Positions 1-10,104 of a stretch of DNA of 64,000 nucleotides are shown piece by piece. Location of the stretch: the NCBI GenBank assembly GCA_947311845.1, contig CAMZMU010000060.1:2119758-2183757 (forward strand). The letters are read 5' to 3'. The notes under the pieces are model-generated. The model saw nothing but the letters and a program-made list of their open reading frames with translations, was not told the origin of the DNA and ran no database searches. Positions within the stretch are counted from its first letter, which is position 1. The number at the start of each line of letters is the position of its first letter. The position numbers and the translations under genes were made by a program. This stretch comes from Poa pratensis. Taxonomy: Eukaryota > Streptophyta > Magnoliopsida > Poales > Poaceae.

Positions 1-216
1 GGAGCTTACATTATCATCCATCTACACACAAAAAAAAGATAGATTTTGTTCATAACATTATTGGCACGTGGTGACCAAATAAAGTTACGAAATCCGGTCT
101 TGTGGTAGTTCTTTCTTCCATTCAGCCAGTTAGGAATAATAACACATATTTCTTCAAGGAGAAACATGTTACATAGTAATACAGACACTAGTGATTCCTT
201 CCAGTGGAGTGCCTCT

Positions 217-550
217 CCAAAACAATTATCACTGATCATGTCTAACCATTACTTTGGTTGATTTAAGATGCGTAGAAGATACAACTTCATTGTGCATCCT
301 TTTCATGATGTTTATTTTACTTCGTACATTAGTAACTTCAAATATTATGCAAAAAAAACTCACTATCACTTGGTATACCTCCAAAACAATTATGAGTGAT
401 CATGTCGAACCATTACTTTGGTTGATTCAAGATGCGTAGAAGATACAACTTCATTGTGCATCCTTTTAAAATTCATGATGTTTATTTTACTTTGTACATT
501 ACTAAATTGCAAAAATTATGAAAAGATGCTCGCTATCACTTGGTATACCT
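217..550. repeat. Two-copy tandem repeat, unit about 165-170 bp
   Basis: Two adjacent copies begin with CCAAAACAATTAT (positions 217 and 381) and end with TCACTTGGTATACCT (near 380 and 550). They differ by scattered substitutions and a few short indels. Neither holds a convincing reading frame. The flanks (1-216 and 551-879) are AT-rich with no feature recognised. Confidence 0.85.
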
Positions 551-879
551 GCAAAGCTACAACAACTAAATGCAAATAAATACTAGCTCATAGATCAACA
601 AAAACTTCAACATTGTAAATATTTCATGTTAGCCTGACATGCTAAATAACATTTCCATATGAACAAGGTATGGTGCTGCTATGGTACCACAATGCACAAA
701 TAATAAGAATGAACTCAGTTTCTAGCACCAGCATATTTGATGTTTGACACACCCTTATAGTAAAATCGTCCATTTAAAGCACCTTCAGTTGTGTCTTTCG
801 ATTAATGTAATGAGACATTAAGGAACTATAAACGTCAACTACAAACAAAATATTTAGCATATGTTGAGGGCATATGATT
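551..879. other. Unassigned AT-rich stretch
   Basis: No coding potential, terminal repeat or RNA gene was seen here. It may be part of the same old repeat as the tandem units to its left. Confidence 0.5.
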
Positions 880-1123
880 AGTGGAATGTATATATTGACC
901 AAGTATAGAATCCAAAATAAATCACGATGGAGCTACAACGGTAATTAACCGTCAAACAATGTTTCTCTACTGGAGTATCATTTTTGGACCTTCTTTGAAG
1001 AACGAAACCAAAAGTCTTAGGTACCTGCACAACAATATGTGTTTTGATGGAACGGAGTAAACTTGACTCCTCGTATATCGCCGTATCAGGGCTAATAGAA
1101 CTCCTCGTATATCGTCGTAGCCG
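880..1123 (-). pseudogene. LINE pol remnant, C-terminal end of RNase H domain
   Basis: Read on the minus strand, this stretch resembles the end of a plant non-LTR retrotransposon RNase H domain: a short AAIYEE-like motif, then residues like the usual 'HVPREANEVAHVLA' region, then KNDTPVE. It is the downstream half of the remnant at 2433-3300; the two were separated by the CACTA insertion. A 20-bp motif (TCCTCGTATATCG plus flank) occurs twice about 36 bp apart just before the insertion point, a local duplication. The frame is interrupted by stops. Homology was judged by eye from known RVT_3 family patterns. Confidence 0.5.
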
Positions 1124-2432
1124 CACTACTAGGAAAACAGCTATAGATAGAATCACTTTTTGCGGCGCACCAAATAGCCATGCGCCACAGAAATATTTCT
1201 GTGGCGCATAGTTTTGCATGCGTCACAGAAATTTTGGAATTCTGTGACGCACGAAATCCACATGCGCCACAGAAATGTGTATTTCTGTGGCGCACATCGA
1301 TATGCGCCAATGTGCGCCACAGAAATACACATTTCTGTGGCGCATATAGCTATATGCGCCACAAAAGTTTCAAAAGGAAATTCATAAATTTCAACAAATC
1401 CAAAAAATTCGAAAATTTAAGAAAAAATATTTTTTTTTAAAACGACAAAAAATAAAAAATAAATGAAAAATTGGAGTTTTTTTTTACCTCTCATGCAAGC
1501 CTAACTCCCCCCGGATCGCAATTTTTAGTTTTGTAGAAATAAAAGAAAATGATAAAATGTTCAAAAAATAAAATCCTTTGAGATGTAGTTAGGTTTTAGT
1601 GTCTAGTTGGTATAGAAAGTTTGAAATATGAATTTTGACTTTTTTTTGCAAAAAACAGAAAAAAATAAAACGGCCATAACTTTTGCATACGATGTCGAAA
1701 AAATGTGTTTAATATATCAAAAAAAACTAGAGAAAAATTGGAGCTCGATTTCACCGAGGTTTACCGGTGAACTTTTCTCAGATCTTCGAAATTTCAAAAG
1801 GAAAAAAGTTATTTCAAAAAGAAGAGTAATTTCTACAAAAGGAAAAAAAATAAAAATCTTTTTAAAAAAAATATTTTTTTTGGAATTGTTGAATTGTTGA
1901 TTTTTTTTGGATTTTTTGAAGTTTTCGGGATTTTTTGATTTTTTTTGGATTTTTTGAAACTTTTGAATTTCCTTTTGAAACTTAAAAGCACACATATCAC
2001 ACATGAACTACACACATATATACACATACAAGGCTTAAGAGGGTTGATATGATATTTATATCAATAAGAACTTTAGTAGCATAAGGGTGGTTGAGCTGAA
2101 TAGAACTTAAAAGTTAAGCGTACTTGGATTGGAGCAATTTGAGGATGGTTGACCTAGCGGAAAGTCATCATTTGAGATGGGTTAAAAAATTCAAAAAAAA
2201 TCTAAAAAAATCAAAAAATTCAAATATTTAGGTTTTCCAAATTATTTCAATTTTCGTTTTTTCCTGAATTTTTTAACCATTTTTAAATTTTTATTTTTTT
2301 TAAGAATTCTGTGGCGCATATCTTCTGGGTGCGCCACAGATACAATTTAGTGGCGTGAATTCTATGGCGCACCCACCATGCGCCACAGAATTCCAAAAAA
2401 GTGCGCCACTGATAGCTTATTTCCTAGTAGTG
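1124..2432. mobile_element. Non-autonomous CACTA (En/Spm) transposon
   Basis: It starts with CACTACTAGGAAA and ends with TTTCCTAGTAGTG, perfect 13-bp CACTA-type terminal inverted repeats. The flanks are CCG on both sides (1121-1123 and 2433-2435), the 3-bp target-site duplication expected for this superfamily. The 1,309-bp element encodes no transposase: its centre is AT- and poly(T/A)-rich with no long frame. Both subterminal regions are packed with short GC-rich units around GTGGCGCA / TGCGCCAC, which in CACTA elements are normally transposase-binding sites. It is inserted inside the RNase H region of an older LINE remnant. Confidence 0.95.
1180..1366. repeat. Array of palindromic subterminal modules in the CACTA element
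   Basis: There are four consecutive inverted repeats, each of form TGCGCCACAGAAAT followed by its reverse complement, with 0-8 bp between the arms. The first (1180-1209) is a perfect 30-bp palindrome. The second is a variant with GCGTCAC in place of GCGCCAC. Further single copies lie near the other end (about 2307-2410). They probably act as clustered transposase-binding sites able to form hairpins. Confidence 0.85.
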
Positions 2433-3300
2433 CCGAGTTAACTTCAATTTGATTGCATCCCACCTAACTGGCCAAAACTAGACAATCTCAAAGTGCCCTC
2501 GACTTTGTTGTTGATGGATTGGAGACAAAGGGTATAGCGCAACCACTTGCTGCCAAGAAAAAGCCCCACTCATCCCGTGTAATAGCTCTAGCACTTCCTG
2601 ATCCAGACACAGCGATAAAACCAGCATCGACATTGACTTTCAAGAATTCCTACTTGGGCTTAACTCAACCATGCCTGACAATGCCCTTCTATAATTTCTT
2701 TGCCCTTGTGTAGTTCAAAGCTAGTCGATATTGCTTGTGCTGTCCTTCTGGCGCTTGTATAGATTCACCATCCATCGCCTGACACCTTCTCTCCACAGGT
2801 ACCAAAAAACCGTAGCCACCAAATTATTCATGTCAACATCATGCAATAGTGGAGCTTTTATTGATCTATCACGGAGTAGAATTTCTAGCACTGATCCCCG
2901 ATCCCTCTTCAAACTACAAATTCGAGTTATCACGTCATCCATACCGAGGAGTTGCCAAATCTCACTAACCCTTTCATGTGAAAAATCTGTGTCGTATGCT
3001 CTCCCAATCAGTCTGGCACAAGGGTCATTGTGAACTAGGTTGCACATGCCTATTTACCAACACACCATTACACGGTATTGCCCCAAGCAGCAACCGCCAG
3101 GAGGGAATCTTAACTTTTGGAGGTACGTTCAAAGATCAAACTGTCTTCCACACAGGCAGGGTTGATGATGTACAACCAGACGCTCATTCTTCTCAGCTTT
3201 TCACCATGTTGGTGTTCCCATTCTGCATAATAACACGAGTGTACCGAGAACACCCCAGTTCTAGTAAAATAAATCTTCTGTCATGCCTCTTGCCTATGGG
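2433..3300 (-). pseudogene. LINE pol remnant: zinc-binding (zf-RVT) and RNase H domains
   Basis: On the minus strand the order is that of the C-terminal half of a plant LINE ORF2. First comes a zf-RVT-like stretch (VPPKVKI, WRLLLGAIP, NRHV) near 3110-3050. Then a linker with the conserved 'ATVFWYLWRE-RRW' motif lies near 2800, and an RNase H start (KVNVDAGF, then G-G-A-RD-G-F near 2640-2560). RNase H continues to LGCNQIEVNS beside the CACTA insertion. Frameshifts and stops occur throughout, so it is a dead fragment. The endonuclease and reverse transcriptase are absent. Confidence 0.7.
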
Positions 3301-3422
3301 ACACTGAGCATGCAGCGAGCATCGATTCTAATTACTATTCATCCCAAGTTTTGGCCTCTACGTCAATGGGGTTGCTAGGGATTTATGGATCCCCCGATGT
3401 TAATTTTTAACCGTCCCAACTC

Positions 3423-5103
3423 GGCTCCCGTGCGGCAGTGCCAGGCCGCACCGGAGCACCCAGATCCGGCAAGCGGCCGGCCTCCCTGCCTCCCCCGCCC
3501 TCGCCGCCGCCAGTGTTCGTCGCCGGGCAAAGCTCGTGCGACGCGGCGGCGGCGGGGCTCCATCGTGCGCGCACGATCTCGGCGCCTGGGCACACGCGTA
3601 CGGTTTCCGGCGGATGCGGTGGTGCGGCGGCCAGACGGCGGCGTGGCCTGCGCGTGGCGGCTGCTCCATCCGCGAGCGACGACGGTGGGTCCCCGGGCGG
3701 CGGCCGGCGTGGCTGCTAAGGGCGGCGCGACGGCTGGAGTTTGGAGGCGGTGCTGCTCCCCTATTTGGGTGGTGCTTCTACTGGCGTGGTGCAGGGAGAT
3801 ACCGCTTGTCCCCTCTCAGTTTGCCTCCACATGGTGCGGTGCTCTCGGGACGGGATCGACGAGGTTTCTGCCTCCAACTCTGGTGGTCTGTCGGGAACGC
3901 TTCCCGACCTACAAGGCGCTCTACATCGTCTGGATCACGGTGCTTGAGGCCTCGTCCTCGATGGATTCGTGTCATGGACGGGTGGACGGTGGTGTGGTGC
4001 ATGGAACTGGGGGAAACCCTTGGCTGGCGGTGCCCACGACGTCGACGACACTCCAGCGCTGGATCCCTCCTCGGAGGCTTCGTTGAGGTTCCTTCCCCAT
4101 CACCCACCCTCCTGTTGTTTGGGTGAAAACCCGGTTCCCTGTTTGGGCAGCAGCGGCGTCCTGATGTCGCTTCCCTCTGTGGAGGCGTTGCTCGGGGACG
4201 ACAGGGGTGGTTTGCGAGAGTTCTGGTGGCTTGGGTAAGTTGGTGACGGTGGTGTGTTTGGTGGTGTTGATGCGGCCAGCTTGGGGCCGATGACGAGTGT
4301 TCTCTCTTCAACTGACCTTCGCATGGTTTCGGCCACGTCGATTTGCTTGCTCAAGACCCTCCCATGGATGTCGTTGTGGTGTGGTGAGCTTCAGGCTCTT
4401 GGTGTCGTCTCGGCTCACCTTTGCTCAATGACGACGCAATTGATGCCTCCCCATCCTGCTATCGTCTCGACCTCCCGTGGCGGAGCTCCCCGCCTAGGTT
4501 AGTTCTTGGTGCTAGGCCTGACACTTGCCGATGATGATGGTGGATGCTCCTGAGTTGTGTCGTGGGGTTCGATACGCATGTCGGGCGGTTCGATGCTCAT
4601 TGCTGGTTCTTGGTATTGTGATCCCTCGACTGCCCCCTCATCTACTTGTGCCTCATGGTGGTTCTTGCTTTTCCCTTTTCTAGTACTCCCTCCGTTCCTT
4701 GATGTAGGGTGTATAGTTTTTTGAGGAAAATTCCGAAATATAAGGTGTACTGTGATTTGTGGACAATTTTACCAATCCGTACGGGTCGTAGAGATATGAA
4801 AGGAGGGATTTGACGGATTGTTTCCAATTTGTGGCTGTTAGGGACTCCTCTCTTCCATTTTTTTACAGGGACAAATGAGTCCACCGTGTGTTAAATTCTG
4901 ACGTCTTAATATCCGTGCAAAAAACTATACACCCTACATATAGGAATGGAGGGAGTATTCTTTTTGTTGTATTTCCATTGTCTTCTCTTTCCTTGTCCCC
5001 CTGTAATTCTCCATCTGTTGTAAGAACATGCCCTGCCAGGCTACTTTCGAGTGAATGCAACAAGCGGTGGGATTTTTCCCCGTCAATCTCGAAAGAAAAA
5101 AAC
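3423..5103 (+). mobile_element. Retroposon without reverse transcriptase, 12-bp TSD and A-rich tail
   Basis: The block is flanked by CCGTCCCAACTC on both sides (3411-3422 and 5104-5115) and ends in an A-rich tail (GAAAGAAAAAAA) just before the right copy. This is the signature of target-primed reverse transcription. Its first ~1.2 kb is GC-rich (about 3423-4640) and the 3' end is pyrimidine-rich, like a 3' untranslated region. No reverse transcriptase, endonuclease or gag-like frame is present; the long overlapping frames at 3385-4311 look like GC-driven artefacts. It is therefore either a non-autonomous LINE derivative or a retroposed transcript of unknown origin. A Stowaway MITE sits inside it. 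Boundaries are well supported; identity is unknown. Confidence 0.75.
4686..4955. mobile_element. Stowaway-type MITE (Tc1/mariner)
   Basis: Terminal inverted repeats begin CTCCCTCCGTTCC and end GGAATGGAGGGAG, flanked by TA on both sides (4684-4685, 4956-4957). Subterminal inverted similarity extends further: ATGTAGGGTGTATAG matches CTATACACCCTACAT at the other end. It is 270 bp and non-coding, and was inserted after the surrounding retroposon. Confidence 0.93.
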
Positions 5104-5234
5104 CCGTCCCAACTCTCCACATGTGACCACGTTTGAAAGTTTGGATGCCCGCCACATGCTTTACCACACGTAGGAACTCCCCTTCTTTAGCTCACAACTG
5201 AGGACATCACATGAAGGGAAATATTTAGCTCTTA

Positions 5235-7449
5235 GGATGTCTCCAACGGGGCGACGCATCGAGTCCGCGCGCCTCCGTTCCTGTCCGCGGGGGCCAAAAA
5301 CACGGCCCAACGGGGCGACGCAAACGGACCGCGGTCCGTTTTTTGGTCCGCCGCGACCCATTCCTGGCCCAAATTTGGGCCACCGATGCGTCGGGCGCGG
5401 ACGCGAGCGGAGCGCTATTGTGTCCTCCTCTGGTCCGCCCCTGGCCCAACCGTCAGGCCATTCCCCACCCCAATCTCCTCCGCCTCTCTCGCCCCTCCCG
5501 CCGCCACCCGCCGTCGCTCCCTCGATTTGGCACTGTAGGTCATTCCCGGGACGCCATCTCCTGCTCCTCTTCCTCCCCATCACCGGAGCTGCTTCCTCCC
5601 CGCCACGGCCGGTGAATCTTGCGGCCACATCTGTCGGAGCGCCCGCGACACCAACAACGCCCACAAGGTGTTCGGCCGTCAGCCCCGGCACCAACTCAGG
5701 TACGAACTCGGCCATGGATAGCTCCGATGAATGGTACTACAAGAACTACATCCTGTGCGCGCCATCATCGGATGATTCCTCGGACGATGAGAGTGACGGC
5801 CTGGTTGCCACCCTCATCGTCAATGAGTACATTGAGAGGATGCGGCCGGTGTTCCGAGGCTCGTTGCCGGGCCGTTCTCCTGCATTGGACCGGAACCGGA
5901 GAGCTGGCCAACTCCAGCTCTGGGGGGACTACTTTCATCCCCACAGACCCACGTATCCTCCCAAGATTTTCCGGCGCCGTTTCCGGATGAGAAGATCTTT
6001 GTTCAACCGTATCCGGTTGGGGGTGATGCATTTTGATGACTATTTCATATGCAAGCCAGATGCATGTGGTGCCCTCGGTTTCTCATCATAGAAGTGCACC
6101 GCCGCCGTTCGCATGCTTGCATATGGAATTGCAGGTGATCTTGTGGACGAGTACGTGCGGATGAGCGAGTCCACGTGCCTAGAAGCAATGTACAAGTTTT
6201 GCAAGGACGTGGTGCAGGTGTTCAGCCCCGAGTACTTGAGGGAGCCCAATGCTGCCGACATGACCCGGCTCTTGGCCATCAACGAGGCCAGAGGGTTCCC
6301 TGGGATGCTTGGCAGCATAGATTGTATGCACTGGGAGTGGAGGAACTGCCCATTTGCTTGGCAGGGGCAGTACAAGGGCCATGTTGGGGCGTGCACGGTC
6401 GTGCTTGAGGCCGTGGCAACACAAGATTTGTGGATTTGGCACTCGTTTTTTGGCATGGCCGGCTCGCACAATGACATCAACGTGCTGCAGCGTTCTCCGG
6501 TGTTCAACAGGCTTGCCAATGGCCTCGCACCCCAGGTGACCTATGAGATCAATGGTCACGAGTATGACAAGCCTTATTATCTTGCTGATGGGATTTATCC
6601 TACATGGACTACTTTTGTGAAGACATCTCCAATCCCAGTGATGAGAAGAAGAAGAGATTCGCCAAGGAACAAGAGAGTGCTAGAAAGGATGTGGAGCGTG
6701 CATTCGATGCCCTCCAGTCACGGTGGGCTATTGTTCGCCACCCTGTTAGGACATGGGACAAGGACCAACTCTGGGAGGTGATGACAGCTTGTGTGATCAT
6801 GCACAACATGATCGTGGAGGACGAACGCGACGAGGGTATGCATGATCAGGCTTGGCAGTTTCAGGGTCAGTTGGTACAGCCCCAGAGACCGTCCACATTT
6901 GATCTGTTCCTCGACTTCCACCGTGACATTCGTGAGAAGGTGTCTCATAGCTCCAAAATGATTTGGTGGAGCATGTCTGGCAGCACTACGGTAACCAGTA
7001 GTTCCATATGATGAACTATTGGTCTTATTTTTATTTGGTTTGTAAGACTATGCATGAAACAATTTGTTATTTGTGAAACAATTTGTATTATTTGCTGAAT
7101 TATTTAGATTGTAATAACTATGTGATGAACCATTTGGATTGTATTATTTGGATTGTATAATTTATTTTGTTTCCTATATACTTGTTTTGTATGGATTGAT
7201 AAAAATGATCAAAAACTCTGGCCGGGCAGACTCGATGCGTCGGCCCACCCCCTATATATGAATGAAAATGGCCCATATATGGCCTGTTTAACTAAAAAAA
7301 AACATGCGGGCGGACTCGATGCGTCGTCCCGTTGGGGGCACTTGCCAGAAAGGGGCGGACATGGTCGGACGCGCGTCCGTTCCCCGACCTAAACGGACAA
7401 AACGCGGACCAAACGCGCGTCTGTTTGGGTCGCCCCGTTGGAGTCATCC
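5235..7449 (+). mobile_element. PIF/Harbinger transposon, full length
   Basis: Terminal inverted repeats are GGATGTCTCCAACGGGGCGA and, inverted at the right end, GGATGACTCCAACGGGGCGA, a 19/20 match. TTA flanks both ends (5232-5234 and 7450-7452), the usual 3-bp target site of the superfamily. The 2.2-kb element carries one transposase gene, broken by two lesions. The second (Myb-like) protein that autonomous PIF/Harbinger elements encode was not found, so it probably could not move alone even with an intact transposase. Subterminal regions are GC-rich with repeated GGACGCG-type motifs. Confidence 0.93.
5714..7011 (+). pseudogene. PIF/Harbinger transposase (DDE_Tnp_4 / HARBI1-like), broken
   Basis: From the ATG at 5714 an acidic, serine-rich N-terminus leads into a helix-turn-helix-like region (FRMRRSLFNRI) and then the nuclease. 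Catalytic residues are visible: first Asp in GSIDCMHW (6320-6322), second Asp in SHNDINVL (6473-6475), and Glu in DVERAF (6694-6696). Two lesions interrupt it: an in-frame TAG at 6089-6091 just before [12 protein letters not shown], and a one-base frameshift between about 6615 and 6640, after which the frame is shifted to the end ([24 protein letters not shown]). The combined length, about 430 codons, is normal for the family. With only two lesions this copy decayed recently. No intron is evident. Confidence 0.9.
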
Positions 7450-7483
7450 TTAGTACCAGAGCATAGAATGAGCGAGACGGTTA

Positions 7484-9006
7484 TCACTACTATATATAAT
7501 AGCGCTACAGTAGTTTCTTTTTTTGCAGAATTTTTTTTAAAAAAAAACTCCGCGTTCTCCGAAAATTATATACATGAAATATATGTGCGTCGACGAGTGA
7601 GTTCCATTCCTGTGATCGGTTTTAAGTTTGATCGAGTCTAGCTCCTTAATTTCGGATCCAGATTCGCACAAACATTTGACAAATTTTGTCAAATTCGCCG
7701 CACTCGGTCATCCGTTTGAATTTTCATTTCACAAGTAGATGTATATCACCCTACACAAATCGACCCTCGGAATAAAACTTTCTGCAAAAAAGACCCCGCT
7801 TGCCACTTTTTTGCCCACTCGCCACTTTTTCGCAGAAAAGGACTTACGTTTTCCTAAAAATTATAAATCGGCCTCCCAGCCAAAAATATAAATTGGCCCT
7901 CCGGAATAAAACATTTTGGAAAAAAAGCTCCGCTCGCCACTTTTTGCAGAAAAGCCCCACAGTGGGACGTTTCAACACAAAATTCAAATTTTAATCTTTT
8001 TTTTTTTTGAATTTTCATTTCATAAGTATATGTATATCACCCTACACAAATCGACCCTCGGAATAAAACTTTCTGCAAAAAAGACCCCGCTTGCCACTTT
8101 TTGCCCACTCGCCACTTTTTCGCAGAAAAGGACTTGCGTTTTCCTAAAAATTATAAATCGGCCTCCCAGCCAAAAATATAAATTGGCCCTCCAGAATAAA
8201 ACTTTTTGGAAAAAAAACCCCGCTCGCCACTTTTTGCAGAAAAGCCCCACAGTGGGACGTTTCAACACAAAATTCAAATTTTAATCTTTAAAAAATTTAA
8301 AATTCTTACAAGTCTCACCATTTCATAAACGTAAAAACAATTCAAATCTTAATACCTTTCCCAACAATTTTCCGAAATCTATACATTTTTCAAATACAAA
8401 TTTTTTGCACTCCCGCCAATTTTCAATTTTGAATAATTTTTGAATGTGGACATTCCCAAATTTGAATTACAACCATATTAGAGCATTCTAACCCAAATTT
8501 CAAATTTGAATCCTCCACCATTTTACAATTCTCGCCATTTTAATATTCTTTCAAGATTTATACCATTTTAAAAACGTAAAGAAAAAAATAAATCTTAATA
8601 ACCTCCCAAATTAAACAAAATTTTGAAATCTTAACATTCCAAGAACATATACTTTTTTTTTGAATTACAAAAATTTCCAAATTTAAATAATTGTTAGATA
8701 CGTATATTTCCAAATTTGAACTACACCCATAAAAAACCATGTCAACTCAAAAAAAAAATCAATTACAAGTATTTCGAAATATTAAAAAAACTTCCAAATC
8801 TAATCATTTTACAAACGTGGAAAAAGATCAAATTTTAATAACTTCCCAATTTAAACAAATTTTTTTAAAAAAACTAAACAGTTTTATAACGTAAAATTTT
8901 CTAAAATATCAACGACTTCCAAACTTGCAAACAAATTAAAATGTGTATATTTTCAAATTTGAATTTTACCACACGTCCGCGGCGTATGCCGCGCCAAGAT
9001 ACCTAG
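7484..9006 (+). mobile_element. Non-autonomous Helitron
   Basis: It begins TCACTACTATATATAATAG after a host A and ends in CTAG before a host T, as Helitrons do (insertion between A and T). About 11 bp before the CTAG lies a GC hairpin (GCGGCGTATGCCGC). The 3' end and AT-rich interior match those of the element ending at 21002, so they belong to one family. There is no Rep/helicase frame; the interior is AT-rich with repeated TTTCAAATTTGAA-like motifs and a 290-bp tandem duplication. Confidence 0.75.
7738..8285. repeat. Tandem duplication, unit about 290 bp, inside the Helitron
   Basis: Two nearly identical units start at GTATATCACCCTACACAAAT (about 7741 and 8031) and run through CAGTGGGACGTTTCAACAC to a poly(T) / TTTAATCTTT tract. 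Only a few substitutions and a short poly(T) length difference separate them, so the duplication is recent. Each unit contains internal shorter repeats around CGCCACTTTTTGCAGAAAAG. Confidence 0.9.
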
Positions 9007-9979
9007 TTTGTGCTTATCATTCGTGTGTGTCCGAAACCAAAGGTATGCTCGGAGTTTCCCTCTCTTTCTCATTTGAAACCCACCCAAGGATGAAGCCCGG
9101 CCCAGCCTTGCAGACAGCCCGAGCAGTAGAAACTGGGGCCACCAGCCGGGAAGGGAACCATTCAACCCCGCTCGTGCTCCAGTCACGCACACAGCATGAG
9201 ACCCTACCAACCCAGCCTCTAAAACCTGCGACGGCCAGGGCCAGCCCAGCAGCGTTTGGTCAAAACGCGCAGCATGAAGAAGGAAGGCCACCTACCTACC
9301 CAGGAGGATGCGCCAGGCCAAGGCGAGGCACAATCAAAGCGGGCCTACCTGGTGGACCCATCCAGCCCATATTTCGTCCACCGCGGGCCCGTTTCTCGTC
9401 GTCACTGCTTGCGTTCGGGACCATTTGAATCCTCCAAAAAAAAAAAAGTCCACCTGTGGCGATGCCCGATGAGTCTGTCCCTCGATTCCGGCAAGGAAAC
9501 TGCCGCCTGCATGCGAGCGGAGGCAAGTGACGCTGTGACGGGGATGCGCGCGAATAGGGCGGTCGGCGAGCATGGAGCACCTCTTCTGCGAGAGCGCTAG
9601 CTGCTTGGCACCAAATGACGCATGGTTTCTTTCCATCGCAGTCTACTACGGGTTTTGCTCTAGTCTTACGCAACGGAAACTACTCCGTATTTTTCTTCGA
9701 GCGCGCACGTGAAAATGTATTCAACCCATGCCACAAAGAGGACTCAGGTTGAATTACGCAGTGGAACGAACCACCTAGGAAGATGGAGAGCAGTGAACGG
9801 CACGCTTTGACAGTCAGCACTTGTTTTCCTGTCACAGCACTACTACAGCAGCCTTCCCTGGTGGTGGTGGGTCAAAACTAGACCCGTTTGGCACCGATCC
9901 AGACCCGGCAGGCCGCCCCTGGCACTCAAACTCCATCCTCCTGCTTCACTCGGCTCACCCACCTCTCAAAGGCACCTCC
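9007..9979. other. Upstream region of the HIPP gene, no feature recognised
   Basis: The base composition rises from AT-rich to mixed. Overlapping frames on both strands at 8943-9673 have no recognisable domains and look like chance. The last 200 bases are the likely promoter of the gene that follows. Confidence 0.4.
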
Positions 9980-9987
9980 TATTTAAG
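9980..9987 (+). promoter_or_regulatory. Candidate TATA box of the HIPP gene
   Basis: TATTTAAG lies 118 bp before the ATG, in a C-rich context (CCACC, CTCC) common around grass transcription starts. Transcription would start near 10010-10020, giving a 5' leader of about 90 bases that is pyrimidine-rich with no upstream ATG. Confidence 0.5.
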
Positions 9988-10104
9988 ACCGCCCCACCCC
10001 GCCTCTCCTACCCCTTTCATTCCAATCCAAAGCCCACCTGCCTCCTCGGACCACGCGCCCACGCCCGCACTAACTGCCTCCCCCGGAGTTGAGTTCAGGT
10101 CGCC

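Noticed and set aside
3385..4311. Long overlapping reading frames on both strands (up to 233 codons)
   Set aside because: All six frames stay open because of high GC; no domain, start context or codon pattern favours one. They lie in the retroposon body.
8943..9673. Frames of 112-161 codons upstream of the HIPP gene
   Set aside because: Partly inside the Helitron end, on both strands, without recognisable domains.
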